A DNA stretch of 64,000 bases from Neobacillus sp. PS3-12. GTDB taxonomy: Bacteria; Bacillota; Bacilli; Bacillales; Cytobacillaceae. This document shows positions 37,246-46,889 of the stretch, one piece after another. The translations under genes and the position numbers were made by a program. The stretch's first letter is position 1. Each line of letters begins with the position of its first letter. The stretch is taken from assembly GCF_030915385.1 (NCBI RefSeq), contig NZ_CP133268.1, positions 868,001-932,000 of the forward strand. Direction: 5' to 3'. Below the pieces are notes generated by a model, which ran no database searches, was not told the origin of the DNA, and was given only the letters and a program-made list of their open reading frames with translations.

Positions 37246-37341
37246 TTGTCAAAGAAGAGAACGAGAAAAATAATCGTATTTTTAATGCTAATAGCCATGT
37301 TAGCTTCTACCATCGCAATAGGTCTTGCACAATTTATATAA
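37246..37341 (+). CDS. prli42: Prli42-like stressosome-associated miniprotein (31 aa)
   Basis: The 31-residue frame starts at TTG 37246 with GGGAGGT 7-8 nt upstream: MSKKRTRKIIVFLMLIAMLA then STIAIGLAQFI. A basic N-terminus (KKRTRK) precedes one membrane helix, the layout of Prli42, which anchors the stressosome in Listeria and is conserved in Firmicutes. The location beside the yqjA and mce genes fits. Assignment is by pattern in a very short protein. Confidence 0.75.
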   Translation: MSKKRTRKIIVFLMLIAMLASTIAIGLAQFI

Positions 37342-37377
37342 AATAGAAAAACCCCAACGATTGCGCTGGAGTTAATG

Positions 37378-37407
37378 AAAAAAAGGACTGAAACCAGTCC
37401 TTTTTTC
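37378..37407. terminator. Bidirectional terminator between prli42 and the yqjA-like gene
   Basis: Stem AAAAAGGACTG and CAGTCCTTTTT with a 4-nt loop, followed by T on the plus strand and by T (A-run 37379-37384) on the minus strand. Confidence 0.83.
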
Positions 37408-37413
37408 ATCTAT

Positions 37414-38415
37414 TTATCGACTTACTTGCTGCTTTTTTCTATTAATACTCATTTTTGATGTCTTTTTTAATCCTTTAAAGGAACTCTTTAGAATTAAATA
37501 TCTTTCCATTTCGTTTACAACTTGTAAAAGAGCTGCTCTTGCTTCAAATTCTTCTCTTGTCTTAGGAAGTACACTTTCTTCAAATTCCGCCTTCATGATC
37601 ATTAATTTATGTATATAAATGATTGCTGTATTGCCAGGATGTATATTTTCCGATAATTCCTCAAGAAAGTCTGCGATCATATTTCCTTGTTTTACTTTAC
37701 TAGTAATAGACGTAACACTGGGAAGCAAGCGTTCTATTATCTCAAATTGCTTTTCTCTCATTGTGAAATATTGATAATAAATCGATTCCTCTTTTAAAAA
37801 CCGATTTTCCAAATCACGGAAAGCTATTGTTTTTGCTTCACGAATAACGCTTGCGGTTTCGGTAATTTCTTTTCCTTCCCAATCACTATCACCATTTCGT
37901 AAATAACGAATGATTTCATTAAAAATCTGTTTAAAGTTTTCTTCAATTTTCTCTTGATATTCATCCATTTTTTTATCAACACTCGGCATATATAGGTTCA
38001 CAATCAAAGCCACACCAATACCAATTACAATGACACCTAATTCATTTAAGAAGAAGGACAGCGAAAAACTCTGTGCTGCAAATAGATGCAGAATAATAAC
38101 ACTACTTGTCACAATCCCATCATTTGCTTTTAACATAACAAGGGAAGGAATAAAGAAAAGAAGAATAATTCCAATCACAATAGGTTCATAACCAAATGCC
38201 CAAAAAAACAAAGCAGAAAAAGGTACAGCCAGGGTACAAGCCAAAAATCGATCCCAGGCAGTCCTAAATGACCTCTTCTTTGTTATCTGAATGCACAAAA
38301 TCGTTATAATACCGGCTGAGGCAAAATTATGAAGTCCCAACTGCTGTGCTAGTAATATACTTAAAGCAACACCTATTGCGGTTTTTGTTGTTCGGTAACC
38401 TATTCGAAACTTCAT
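37414..38415 (-). CDS. Aromatic acid exporter family protein (YqjA-like)
   Basis: A membrane protein of about 333 aa: four to six N-terminal helices (KTAIGVALSILLAQQLGLHNFAS in part, GIITILCIQITKKRSFRTAWDR in part) then a cytosolic helical C-terminal domain, as in the FUSC/aromatic acid exporter (ArAE) family. The C-terminal DUF939-type region includes EENFKQIFNEIIRYLRNG. Transport substrate unknown. Start at ATG 38413-38415 with GGAGGTG upstream; the frame is open further but without a ribosome site. Confidence 0.87.
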   Translation of the reverse strand: MKFRIGYRTTKTAIGVALSILLAQQLGLHNFASAGIITILCIQITKKRSFRTAWDRFLACTLAVPFSALFFWAFGYEPIVIGIILLFFIPSLVMLKANDGIVTSSVIILHLFAAQSFSLSFFLNELGVIVIGIGVALIVNLYMPSVDKKMDEYQEKIEENFKQIFNEIIRYLRNGDSDWEGKEITETASVIREAKTIAFRDLENRFLKEESIYYQYFTMREKQFEIIERLLPSVTSITSKVKQGNMIADFLEELSENIHPGNTAIIYIHKLMIMKAEFEESVLPKTREEFEARAALLQVVNEMERYLILKSSFKGLKKTSKMSINRKKQQVSR

Positions 38416-38436
38416 TACTATCCACCTCCAAACGCT

Positions 38437-38464
38437 AAAAAAGATGATCATAAAGATCATCTTT
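38437..38464 (-). terminator. Terminator of the artPQM operon
   Basis: Stem AAAGATGATC and GATCATCTTT with a 5-nt loop, followed by T on the minus strand, just after the ATPase gene. Confidence 0.8.
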
Positions 38465-38482
38465 CATTCTAGCATATACTCT

Positions 38483-39205
38483 TTAAAGCATTTTTTGCAA
38501 GAAGTCTTGTGCACGTTTGCTTTTTGGATTTGAAAAAAATTCTCGAGGTGGGGCATCCTCAACAAGGACCCCTCCATCAAGGAAGAAAACCCTATCAGCC
38601 ACCTCTTTGGCAAAGCCCATTTCATGAGTTACAATGGCCATTGTCATACCAGTGTGAGCAAGTGTCTTCATAACTTCCAGAACCTCCTTGACCATTTCAG
38701 GATCAAGAGCAGATGTAGGTTCATCAAAAAGCATCACTTCCGGCTGCATGGCTAAAGCTCTCGCAATCGCTACGCGTTGCTTTTGTCCTCCAGAGAGACG
38801 TTTTGGATATTCTTGTGCTTTTTCAGAAAGGCCCACTTTTTCCAACAATTCATTTGCAAACTTTTCTGCTTCCTCTTTAGAAACCCCTTTAACCTTCATT
38901 GGTGCATAGGTTAAATTTTGCAAGACCGTTTTATGAGGGAATAAATGAAAATGCTGAAAAACCATACCCATATTTTGACGGACTTTCATAATATTCGTTT
39001 TTTTATCCGTAATATCTTCTTCTCCAATCCAAATATGGCCGGAAGATGGAGTTTCCAAAAGGTTCATGCAGCGTAGAAAAGTAGATTTTCCCGAACCTGA
39101 CGGCCCAATAATCGCTACCACTTCACCTTGCTTGATCGTTGTGGAGATATTCTTCAACACTTCGAGTTCGCCAAAATTTTTAACTAAATTTTCTACTTTA
39201 ATCAC
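38483..39205 (-). CDS. artM: Amino-acid ABC transporter ATP-binding protein
   Basis: The 240-aa ATPase has Walker [11 protein letters not shown]-loop [11 protein letters not shown], signature [16 protein letters not shown], Walker [16 protein letters not shown] and the H-loop VTHEMGFA. It is a typical polar amino-acid importer ATPase. Its GTG/ATG start overlaps the permease stop by 8 nt. Together with artQ and artP it is orthologous by order to B. subtilis artPQM, an arginine importer; specificity is inferred. Confidence 0.93.
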   Translation of the reverse strand: MIKVENLVKNFGELEVLKNISTTIKQGEVVAIIGPSGSGKSTFLRCMNLLETPSSGHIWIGEEDITDKKTNIMKVRQNMGMVFQHFHLFPHKTVLQNLTYAPMKVKGVSKEEAEKFANELLEKVGLSEKAQEYPKRLSGGQKQRVAIARALAMQPEVMLFDEPTSALDPEMVKEVLEVMKTLAHTGMTMAIVTHEMGFAKEVADRVFFLDGGVLVEDAPPREFFSNPKSKRAQDFLQKML

Positions 39206-39857
39206 TGCGTCTCATTCTCCTTTCAAGCCCTTTTCCTAAGAACGTTAATATCATAACCATGAGATAATAAATCACACCCGCAATGATTAACGGTTCAAAG
39301 AAGGAATACTTTTCAGCACCAACCTGATAGGAACGACGCATAATATCCATAACGCCAATAGAAGTAACAATCGCTGATTCCTTTGTCAGGGTAATAAATT
39401 CATTCATTAAAGCAGGAAGGATATTCTTAATTGCTTGAGGCAGGATGATGTCGAACATCATTTTTCCATATGGTACGCCTAATGCCAACGCAGCTTCCTG
39501 CTGCCCCTTATCAATGGCTAAAATTCCCGCACGAATAATTTCCGAGACATATGCTCCAGAATTTAGGGCAAATGATAATACAGCGGCAGTATATGGTTGA
39601 ATTTGATAACCAATAATTTGCGGTGAACCATAATAAATGACCATCAATTGCAATATCATTGGAGTTCCTCTAAAAATAGATGTATAGGCATCAGCCTGCC
39701 ACCCAAGAAATTTCCATTTACTTATTTTAAATAAAGATAAAATAGTCCCAAGAATAAAACCCAAAACCCCTGCCAGAATAACAATTTCAAGGGTAACCGT
39801 AATTCCTTGCAAAATATATGGCAGAGAAGGTATGAATTGTTTAAAATCTAAGTTCAT
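39198..39857 (-). CDS. artQ: Amino-acid ABC transporter permease
   Basis: About 219 aa with five predicted helices, beginning [19 protein letters not shown]. The EAA loop that contacts the ATPase is present as [23 protein letters not shown] (in part, about residues 125-147), and the HEQ/GxPMILQL segment [14 protein letters not shown] is typical of the polar amino-acid permeases. Start set at ATG 39855-39857; the frame stays open ten codons upstream. Confidence 0.91.
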   Translation of the reverse strand: MNLDFKQFIPSLPYILQGITVTLEIVILAGVLGFILGTILSLFKISKWKFLGWQADAYTSIFRGTPMILQLMVIYYGSPQIIGYQIQPYTAAVLSFALNSGAYVSEIIRAGILAIDKGQQEAALALGVPYGKMMFDIILPQAIKNILPALMNEFITLTKESAIVTSIGVMDIMRRSYQVGAEKYSFFEPLIIAGVIYYLMVMILTFLGKGLERRMRRSD

Positions 39858-39900
39858 CCCGTAAACCAATCCTCTCTGAAAATACAATTAAAATTTTAAA

Positions 39901-39932
39901 GACGTTCAGATGTCAAAGACCCTCTGAACGCC
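39901..39932 (-). terminator. Intercistronic hairpin between artP and artQ
   Basis: On the minus strand GGCGTTCAGA, a 12-nt loop and TCTGAACGTC, then TTTAAAATTTT. It lies between the binding-protein gene and the permease gene of one operon and probably lowers read-through or protects the artP transcript 3' end. Confidence 0.7.
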
Positions 39933-39947
39933 TTTTAGTATAACTTA

Positions 39948-40742
39948 TTACTGCTTAACATCTCCGCCAAACCACTTCACGATCAGCTTTTTAAGCTCGC
40001 CATTCTCTTTCATTGTTTTCAATTCTTTGTTGAATTTAGCAGTTAAATCACTGTTTTTCGGGAATGCAATTGCTGACCCTGCTTCATTAGGATCATCACT
40101 AATGGTAAAGCCTTTTAATTCAGTTTCTTTCTTAAAGAATCCTTTAGCAACTGTATCTTCGATAATGGCAGCATCCATACGGCCTGCTTTTAATTCTTGA
40201 ATTAGATCAGGAATACGGTCGCGGTTTACAATATTAATCGGAACTGTTTTATTAATATCTTTTGCCTTGCCTTCTTGAATGGATCCTAATTGAACACCAA
40301 CTGTTTTTCCTTTAAGATCTTCAAGTTTATTAATGCCGCTATCCTTTTTTGATACGATCATGTGTTGAGCTGTATAGTAAATATCACTGAAATCAACGTT
40401 TTTCTTACGGTCAGCTGTTGGTGTCATCCCAGCCATTACAAAATCAACTTGTCCAGATTTTAACGCTTGAATAAGGCCGCTAAAATCCATATCTTTTACT
40501 TGCACTTTAAGCCCTAGTTTCCCAGCAATTGCATTTGCAAGGTCTACGTCAAAGCCAATGATGTTTTTTGACTTCTCTGTATCCACTGATTCAAATGGCG
40601 GATAATCAGCAGATGTACCCATGGTTAATACTTTTTTAGTAGAACTATCTCCAGCCGCATTGTCTTTTTTTGTTGATCCACAAGCAGCAAGAACGCCAAT
40701 CACCAAAATCATGGATAAGAATAAAATAATACTCTTTTTCAT
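39948..40742 (-). CDS. artP: Amino-acid ABC transporter substrate-binding lipoprotein
   Basis: A 264-aa lipoprotein: signal peptide with lipobox LAAC (Cys21), then a family 3 solute-binding fold (MGTSADYPPFES, IIGFDVDLANAIAGKLG, LKSGQVDFVMAGMTPTADR). First gene of the artPQM-like importer. The substrate is likely a basic or polar amino acid. AGGGGGAAG lies upstream of the ATG. Confidence 0.93.
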   Translation of the reverse strand: MKKSIILFLSMILVIGVLAACGSTKKDNAAGDSSTKKVLTMGTSADYPPFESVDTEKSKNIIGFDVDLANAIAGKLGLKVQVKDMDFSGLIQALKSGQVDFVMAGMTPTADRKKNVDFSDIYYTAQHMIVSKKDSGINKLEDLKGKTVGVQLGSIQEGKAKDINKTVPINIVNRDRIPDLIQELKAGRMDAAIIEDTVAKGFFKKETELKGFTISDDPNEAGSAIAFPKNSDLTAKFNKELKTMKENGELKKLIVKWFGGDVKQ

Positions 40743-40905
40743 TTGTCTTCCCCCTATAATTTAAAAATGTTTGTCATTTGTTTACATCAATTTTAAATTT
40801 TAAAATTAATATTTATTCACATGAATGAATTTTAACACATCTACAAAATTATGCAAATATATTTTTTATAAATATGTTTACCTTTTTTTAATAAAATTAT
40901 GTACA

Positions 40906-40934
40906 AAAAAAACCAATCTCTTAAGAGAGATTGG
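40906..40934 (-). terminator. Terminator of brxB
   Basis: Stem CCAATCTCTT (40913-40922) and AAGAGAGATTGG (40923-40934) with almost no loop, followed on the minus strand by eight T. Confidence 0.83.
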
Positions 40935-40943
40935 CTTGTTCTG

Positions 40944-41381
40944 TTAAACTTCATCACAATATTGATCAAAGGTTTGCTGTAATTTAGAAACAACAGTCAT
41001 CGGATCATTGCCTTCGATTTGATGTCTTTCAATCATGGTGCAAATTTTCCCATCCTTTAAAAGGGCAAATGACGGGGAGGAGGGCGGATATCCCGTAAAA
41101 TAACTTCTTGCTTGTTCTGTAGCCTCTTTGTCCTGGCCGGCAAAAACAGTTACTAAACGATCAGGACGTTTATCATAGTGTAATGCATGGGCAGCTGCAG
41201 GACGAGCAACGCCTCCGGCACATCCGCAAACTGAATTAATCATAACTAGTGTTGTTCCTTTTTTTGAAAGTGCTTCATTCACTTCTTCAGTAGTTTTTAA
41301 TTCTTCATATCCTGCTGAAACAATTTCCTCTCGCGCTTGGCGAACAATATCATTCATAAAAAAGTTAAAATCCATACTCAT
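40944..41381 (-). CDS. brxB: Bacilliredoxin BrxB (YqiW-like)
   Basis: Bacilliredoxins remove bacillithiol from S-bacillithiolated proteins. The 145-aa DUF1094 protein has the active-site CGC in [19 protein letters not shown], plus [19 protein letters not shown] and [16 protein letters not shown]. The N-terminus ([18 protein letters not shown]) matches YqiW rather than YphP, and the position next to the mcm/bkd region also agrees. Confidence 0.92.
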   Translation of the reverse strand: MSMDFNFFMNDIVRQAREEIVSAGYEELKTTEEVNEALSKKGTTLVMINSVCGCAGGVARPAAAHALHYDKRPDRLVTVFAGQDKEATEQARSYFTGYPPSSPSFALLKDGKICTMIERHQIEGNDPMTVVSKLQQTFDQYCDEV

Positions 41382-41469
41382 TTGTTTATCACTCCTTTAG
41401 CAATCCTCTTAGATTGTATAACACTATAATAACAGTCAAAAAGTGTTTATTTCAAATAAGATGGATTTT

Positions 41470-42588
41470 TTACTTATGGAAAAAGGCTTTAAAAAGAAGT
41501 TCAGCAGCAGTTGCCACTGTTTTTTCTCCAGCCATGACTTCATTTTCTAACTTTGGCAGCTGATGTGTAACCATTGGATCATGAAAGAATTGATATTGAA
41601 GCTGGTCATTGATCATCGAATATAACCATTCCCGCAATTGGCCTTTTTGTCTTTCTTCAAATACTCCCGCAGCTTTTCCATTTTCCGCAAAAGTCTCAAT
41701 AACGTTCCATACATCACTGATTCCCTCTTGGGTAAGCGATGAACAGGTATGTGCTTTTGATTGCCAGCCTTTTGTCGCCGGCTGGAGAAAATGTAAAATT
41801 TGATTATATTCTTTTTTTGTTTGAATCGCTTTTTCTTTGTTTGAACCATCTGCTTTATGGACAATAAGAGCATCAGCAAGCTCCATAATTCCTTTTTTCA
41901 TTCCTTGAAGTTCATCTCCGGCACCGGTTAAAACAAGAAGCATGAAAAAGTCAACCATATCTCTTATAATAACTTCACTTTGACCGACACCCACCGTTTC
42001 GATCAGAATAACATCATAACCTGCTGCCTCACAAATTAACATAGCTTCTCTTGTTTTACGGTGCACCCCTCCAAGCTTTCCTCCTGAAGGTGAGGGCCGG
42101 ATAAATGCAAATGGGTTTCTGGATAATTGTTCCATCCTGGTTTTATCACCAAGTATACTTCCCCCATTAATACTAGAACTTGGGTCAATAGCAAGGACGG
42201 CGACACGGTGTCCTAAAGAACACAAATACATGCCAAAAGCTTCAATAAAGGTACTTTTGCCCGCACCGGGAACACCGGTAATACCAATACGAATTGAATG
42301 ACCTGAGTGAGGGAGAAGTTTTTGCAGCAAATTTTGAGCCTGTTCGAAATGGTGCTCGGCATTGCTTTCAATTAAAGTGATCGCACGAGCCATTGCACTT
42401 CGATTCCCAGACAATACTCCCCCATATAATTCATCAATAGGCAGCGACGTTTTGTTTCGCTTTTGAAACCGAACATTCCTTTGAACGGCGGTAGAAGAAC
42501 CTTCCAGCTCTTCTCCCTTTCGGATGATACTTGAACAAGAATCTGGGTTGTTTGGGTCACTCCATTCAGGTCTCATCTCATTGCCCAC
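41470..42588 (-). CDS. meaB: Methylmalonyl-CoA mutase-associated GTPase MeaB
   Basis: MeaB is the G3E GTPase that protects and reloads adenosylcobalamin in methylmalonyl-CoA mutase. The 372-aa protein has the P-loop GITGVPGAGKSTFIEAFG (about residues 98-115), LAIDPSSSINGGSILGDKTRM, ETVGVGQSEVIIRDMVD and the base-specific segment NKEKAIQ/VHKADGSN. The start GTG (42586-42588) overlaps the last base of the mutase stop; an ATG four codons in is the alternative. Last gene of the mutase operon. Confidence 0.93.
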   Translation of the reverse strand: MGNEMRPEWSDPNNPDSCSSIIRKGEELEGSSTAVQRNVRFQKRNKTSLPIDELYGGVLSGNRSAMARAITLIESNAEHHFEQAQNLLQKLLPHSGHSIRIGITGVPGAGKSTFIEAFGMYLCSLGHRVAVLAIDPSSSINGGSILGDKTRMEQLSRNPFAFIRPSPSGGKLGGVHRKTREAMLICEAAGYDVILIETVGVGQSEVIIRDMVDFFMLLVLTGAGDELQGMKKGIMELADALIVHKADGSNKEKAIQTKKEYNQILHFLQPATKGWQSKAHTCSSLTQEGISDVWNVIETFAENGKAAGVFEERQKGQLREWLYSMINDQLQYQFFHDPMVTHQLPKLENEVMAGEKTVATAAELLFKAFFHK

Positions 42589-44786
42589 TATTGTGCCACT
42601 TCCTCATATCCCAGTTGTCGGTAAATTTCTTTTATCACTTTTTGAGCAGCAACGGGAATAATTGTTCCTGGTCCAAAGATGGCTGCAGCCCCATGCTCAT
42701 ACAAGAAAGGGTAATCCTGAGCAGGGATAACACCACCCACAACTACTAAAATATCTTCCCGTCCTAGTTTCCTTAATTCTTCAATTAACTGTGGTAAAAG
42801 CGTTTTATGACCAGCAGCAAGAGAGCTCATTCCAATCACGTGAACATCATTTTCGACTGCCTGCAGAGCTGTTTCCTCTGGTGTTTGAAATAATGGCCCC
42901 ATATCAACATCAAAACCTAAATCAGCAAATGCAGTAGCAATAACCTTTGCACCGCGGTCGTGACCATCCTGACCCATTTTTGCAATTAAAATCCGCGGTC
43001 TTCTGCCTTCATTCTCTAAAAACCCATCAGCCATTTGTTTTACTTCAACGATTTCTTCTTCGTTTGAGAATGCGGAGCTGTAAACGCCGCTAATTGAACG
43101 AATAACCGCCTTATGACGATTTGCAACCTTTTCAATGGCATCGGAAATTTCACCTAATGTCGCCCTAACCCTGGCTGCTTGTACAGCAAGCTCTAATAAA
43201 TTCCGTTCACCGGTTTCGGCTGCTTTGGTGATCGCAGCGAGTGTTTCGTCAACTTTTTGGTCATCACGGCTAGCTTTAAGTTGATTTAGTTTTTCAATTT
43301 GTTTTAATCGAACAGCTGTATTATCAATATCCAGAATATCAATCGGCTCTTCTTTTTCCAGACGGTATTTATTCACACCAATAATCGTTTCTTTTCCAGA
43401 ATCTATTTTTGCCTGTCTTCGAGCGGCCGCTTCTTCAATTCTCATTTTTGGTAAACCTGTTTCAATCGCTTTTGCCATTCCACCGAGCTTTTCAATTTCC
43501 TCAATGTGATCCCAAGCCCGATTAATCAGTTCATTTGTCAATGATTCAACATAGTATGAACCTGCCCACGGATCAATGACATTTGTTATTCCTGATTCCT
43601 CTTGCAGGAATAATTGCGTATTACGAGCAATTCTGGCCGAAAAGTCCGTTGGCAATGCAATCGCTTCGTCTAATGCATTTGTATGCAATGATTGTGTATG
43701 TCCCATTGCTGCAGCATGTGCTTCAATCAGCGTTCTTGTTACATTGTTAAACGGATCCTGTTCAGTTAAACTCCAGCCGGATGTCTGTGAGTGTGTCCGA
43801 AGCGCCATTGTTTTACTATTTTTTGGATCAAAGGATTTCATCATTTTTGCCCAGATGAATCTTGCTGCTCTCATTTTGGCAACTTCCATAAAATAGTTCA
43901 TTCCAATTGCCCAGAAGAAAGACAACCTAGGAGCAAATTTATCAATTTCGATTCCAGCTGCAAGTCCCGTCCGTACGTATTCCAAGCCATCTGCCAAGGT
44001 ATAAGCAAGTTCAATATCTGCAGGTGCACCTGCTTCCTGCATATGATAACCGGAAATACTAATGCTATTAAATTTCGGCATATACTTTGAGGTATACTCA
44101 AAGATGTCTGCAATAATTTTCATTGACATTTCCGGAGGGTAGATGTAAGTATTGCGGACCATATATTCTTTTAAAATATCGTTTTGAATCGTACCAGAAA
44201 GCTTTTCCTGACTAACGCCTTGTTCTTCTGCTGTAACGATGAAAAATGCCAGAATTGGCAGTACAGCTCCATTCATTGTCATGGATACAGACATTTGGTC
44301 AAGTGGGATTCCATCAAAAAGGGTTTTCATATCAAGGATTGAATCAATTGCCACACCGGCCTTCCCAACATCCCCGACAACCCTTGGATGATCAGAATCG
44401 TACCCTCTATGTGTCGCTAAATCAAATGCAACTGATAATCCCTTTTGTCCCATCGCAAGGTTCCTGCGATAAAAAGCATTACTTTCTTCTGCGGTGGAGA
44501 ATCCTGCGTATTGTCTTACCGTCCATGGCCGGTTTACATACATTGTTGGATATGGCCCGCGAGTATAAGGTGCGACCCCAGGGAAAGATTGTAAATGTTC
44601 CAGACTCTGCAAGTCCTCACTTGTATATAGTGGCTTCACGCTAATCTGTTCATTTGTTTCAAAGAGTAAATCGTCAATTGTAGCTTGAATTTCTGCTTCA
44701 GCTTTTTTCTTCCACTCTTCTTTACTAGTTGACTGATTTACGAGATCAAGGTTAATTTTTTGAAAATCAGGCTTGAATTTGTTCAT
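42588..44786 (-). CDS. mutB: Methylmalonyl-CoA mutase, large (catalytic) subunit
   Basis: Adenosylcobalamin-dependent isomerase converting (R)-methylmalonyl-CoA to succinyl-CoA. The protein (732 aa) has the TIM-barrel CoA motifs [20 protein letters not shown] (in part), [14 protein letters not shown] and [11 protein letters not shown], and a C-terminal B12 domain with the cobalt-ligand motif DGHDRG in [15 protein letters not shown]. Start at ATG 44784-44786 with GGAGGTG 7 nt upstream, overlapping the small-subunit stop by 20 nt. Confidence 0.95.
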   Translation of the reverse strand: MNKFKPDFQKINLDLVNQSTSKEEWKKKAEAEIQATIDDLLFETNEQISVKPLYTSEDLQSLEHLQSFPGVAPYTRGPYPTMYVNRPWTVRQYAGFSTAEESNAFYRRNLAMGQKGLSVAFDLATHRGYDSDHPRVVGDVGKAGVAIDSILDMKTLFDGIPLDQMSVSMTMNGAVLPILAFFIVTAEEQGVSQEKLSGTIQNDILKEYMVRNTYIYPPEMSMKIIADIFEYTSKYMPKFNSISISGYHMQEAGAPADIELAYTLADGLEYVRTGLAAGIEIDKFAPRLSFFWAIGMNYFMEVAKMRAARFIWAKMMKSFDPKNSKTMALRTHSQTSGWSLTEQDPFNNVTRTLIEAHAAAMGHTQSLHTNALDEAIALPTDFSARIARNTQLFLQEESGITNVIDPWAGSYYVESLTNELINRAWDHIEEIEKLGGMAKAIETGLPKMRIEEAAARRQAKIDSGKETIIGVNKYRLEKEEPIDILDIDNTAVRLKQIEKLNQLKASRDDQKVDETLAAITKAAETGERNLLELAVQAARVRATLGEISDAIEKVANRHKAVIRSISGVYSSAFSNEEEIVEVKQMADGFLENEGRRPRILIAKMGQDGHDRGAKVIATAFADLGFDVDMGPLFQTPEETALQAVENDVHVIGMSSLAAGHKTLLPQLIEELRKLGREDILVVVGGVIPAQDYPFLYEHGAAAIFGPGTIIPVAAQKVIKEIYRQLGYEEVAQ

Positions 44787-46665
44787 TTGCCGACACCTCC
44801 ATTTCTGAAAGGATGGAAGAAAGTGATTCAAAGCAGTTGCTTTTTACATGAATAAACTGTTTTAATCCATTTTCAGTCCAATTTACTTGGTCATCTTGTG
44901 CCGGAAGTCCAGCCAGATAGATGCTCTGTTCAGCCAATTTGGCTTTGATTGCTTGGAGAATTTCAATTCCAAGAATTTGATATAGATCGTTCGTTCCACA
45001 AATACAGAAATGACTAGTCTCCGATTTGCTTACAAACTCTAACGCTTCTTCTACTGAATGGATCGGTTCACTTGCTTGAATCGTAACTCCTCCAGCAGAT
45101 AAGAATCCCCGTACAAAGTCCAGTCTTGCTTTATGTTCTTTTAAACTGCCAATACATATTAAGCCAACACATGGAACTTTACCTGATTTTTGCTTCAGTT
45201 CATCTGCCCGCTTTCTTAATCCTTCATATGGATGGGATAAGCGTAATTGCGGGATCGCCGTAATGGCGATAGTAAGATCTTCTTTTTGACTCTGGGCTGG
45301 ATTTTGTGCCTTTTTAATATTTTCGGGAACATTATCAGCCAAATTTGCATATACATTTGTCCCAACGATGCTTTGTTTTCTAGTGAAAATGTCCAGCTTC
45401 CTTTTTTCATAAACATCAGCAATTTTTGTTTGAAGCCAATTCGTTTTTAATGCCTCGAGAATGCCTCCTATAGCTTCAATTTCCTGAAAAAACTGCCATC
45501 CTTTTTGAGCTAATTCATTGGTTAATTGTTCGATATACCAAGAACCACCTGAAGGATCGACTACTTTCGTTAAATGGGCTTCCTCTTGTAAAATTAGTTG
45601 AATGTTCCGAGCAATTCTGTCTGAAAACGAATTTGAACCAGTCAATTGATCAAATAGAGCAACGTGTAAATATTGAACCCCGCCTATGACAGCAGCGAAA
45701 GCTTCATTTCCTCCGCGAAGAAGATTGACGTAAGGGTCAAATACAGTTTTTGTAAACATCGAAGTTTCTGCAGCAATATGCATCGCACGCGAATTTTCAT
45801 TAACCCCGTAGGCCTCTGCAACTTTATTCCAAATTATCCTTGCGGCCCGTAATTTTGCTATTTCCATAAAATAATTGGAGCCAATCGAAAATTTAAAAAT
45901 TAGTTTATTCATCGTCTGTTCAGCTTCAAGTGCTACCAATGAATCTAAATAAAACACACCCGCCGCAGCAGCAATTCCCAATTCCTGAATCGCATTTGCT
46001 CCCCCATTATGGTATGTGGTTGTATTTACGAGTAATGTCCTTAAATTTGGAAAGTTTTCATGTGCTTTGTGCAGGCTTTTTGAAAATTCTTTAAGAAAAT
46101 CAGAAAAATTATCAGGAAGCGAGCCAGTAACTGTTATTTCTGCAAGTGGGTCGGCGGCCACATATCCAGTTATTTTTGCTTGATCTTCCTGACTTTGTGC
46201 GATATTTTCGAGAGCTTTAATGACGTCTGCCTGGTACCCGCCTGCATCCATTGCAAATGGATACTGACGATAATATTCGCCAACTAACTCCTTTAAAAAG
46301 CCATTTGCTTCAATCATTTCCTTGGAAACACCAAACGAAATTGCTGATTGTCCACTTTCTATGGCCGATGTCAGTTTTTCCTTTAATTCTTGTAAATTTG
46401 TTTCTGAAAGACACTGGGCAATTTTCCAATTATTCGTAAGGTATCCTAACGGATTAATACCCCTTCTGAAATCTTCTTCACCAGGATACTGGGAATTCGT
46501 TTTGTGATCCGCACTAATATAGAGCGGTTTCAAAACGATATTTTCATATGTAGTGCGTTGTAATGCTTCAAGAGGTTTTCCCTTTAAGCTTTCTTCTGCC
46601 ACCTTTTTCCATTCATCCCATTTATAATTTGGAAAAGATTGCTCTTTCATCTCAGTTAATTTCAT
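44767..46665 (-). CDS. mutA: Methylmalonyl-CoA mutase, small subunit
   Basis: Non-catalytic partner of the large mutase subunit. The 632-aa protein aligns with the mutase fold ([51 protein letters not shown] in part, [18 protein letters not shown]) but lacks the DxHxxG cobalt-ligand motif in its C-terminal domain, as expected for the small subunit. First gene of the mutA-mutB-meaB operon, with GGGGGAG before the ATG. Confidence 0.93.
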   Translation of the reverse strand: MKLTEMKEQSFPNYKWDEWKKVAEESLKGKPLEALQRTTYENIVLKPLYISADHKTNSQYPGEEDFRRGINPLGYLTNNWKIAQCLSETNLQELKEKLTSAIESGQSAISFGVSKEMIEANGFLKELVGEYYRQYPFAMDAGGYQADVIKALENIAQSQEDQAKITGYVAADPLAEITVTGSLPDNFSDFLKEFSKSLHKAHENFPNLRTLLVNTTTYHNGGANAIQELGIAAAAGVFYLDSLVALEAEQTMNKLIFKFSIGSNYFMEIAKLRAARIIWNKVAEAYGVNENSRAMHIAAETSMFTKTVFDPYVNLLRGGNEAFAAVIGGVQYLHVALFDQLTGSNSFSDRIARNIQLILQEEAHLTKVVDPSGGSWYIEQLTNELAQKGWQFFQEIEAIGGILEALKTNWLQTKIADVYEKRKLDIFTRKQSIVGTNVYANLADNVPENIKKAQNPAQSQKEDLTIAITAIPQLRLSHPYEGLRKRADELKQKSGKVPCVGLICIGSLKEHKARLDFVRGFLSAGGVTIQASEPIHSVEEALEFVSKSETSHFCICGTNDLYQILGIEILQAIKAKLAEQSIYLAGLPAQDDQVNWTENGLKQFIHVKSNCFESLSSILSEMEVSANEQIQA

Positions 46666-46852
46666 AATCTCCCCCCGTAATTAATTTCTGAAATTGCAAT
46701 AAATTCAAAAATCATTCACTTTAATTTTAGGATAAGATGATAATTGAAGCAACGAAAAACAAACCTCTTTTGTTTTAAACAGTGAATTTCCGTTCATAGA
46801 CAGTAAATATATGTATGAAATTAAATGGTGAACATATAAAAATACTATTCAA

Positions 46853-46883
46853 AAAACCGCTGCAATATTTTAGCAGCGGTTAA
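46853..46883 (-). terminator. Terminator of the bkd operon
   Basis: Stem AACCGCTGC and GCAGCGGTT with a loop of about 9 nt, followed on the minus strand by TTTTTTGAA, directly after bkdB. Confidence 0.87.
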
Positions 46884-46889
46884 CAACAT

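Noticed and set aside
40743..40943. T-box or arginine-responsive leader before artP
   Set aside because: The region is AT-rich with no T-box sequence or antiterminator pair; the only hairpin is the brxB terminator.
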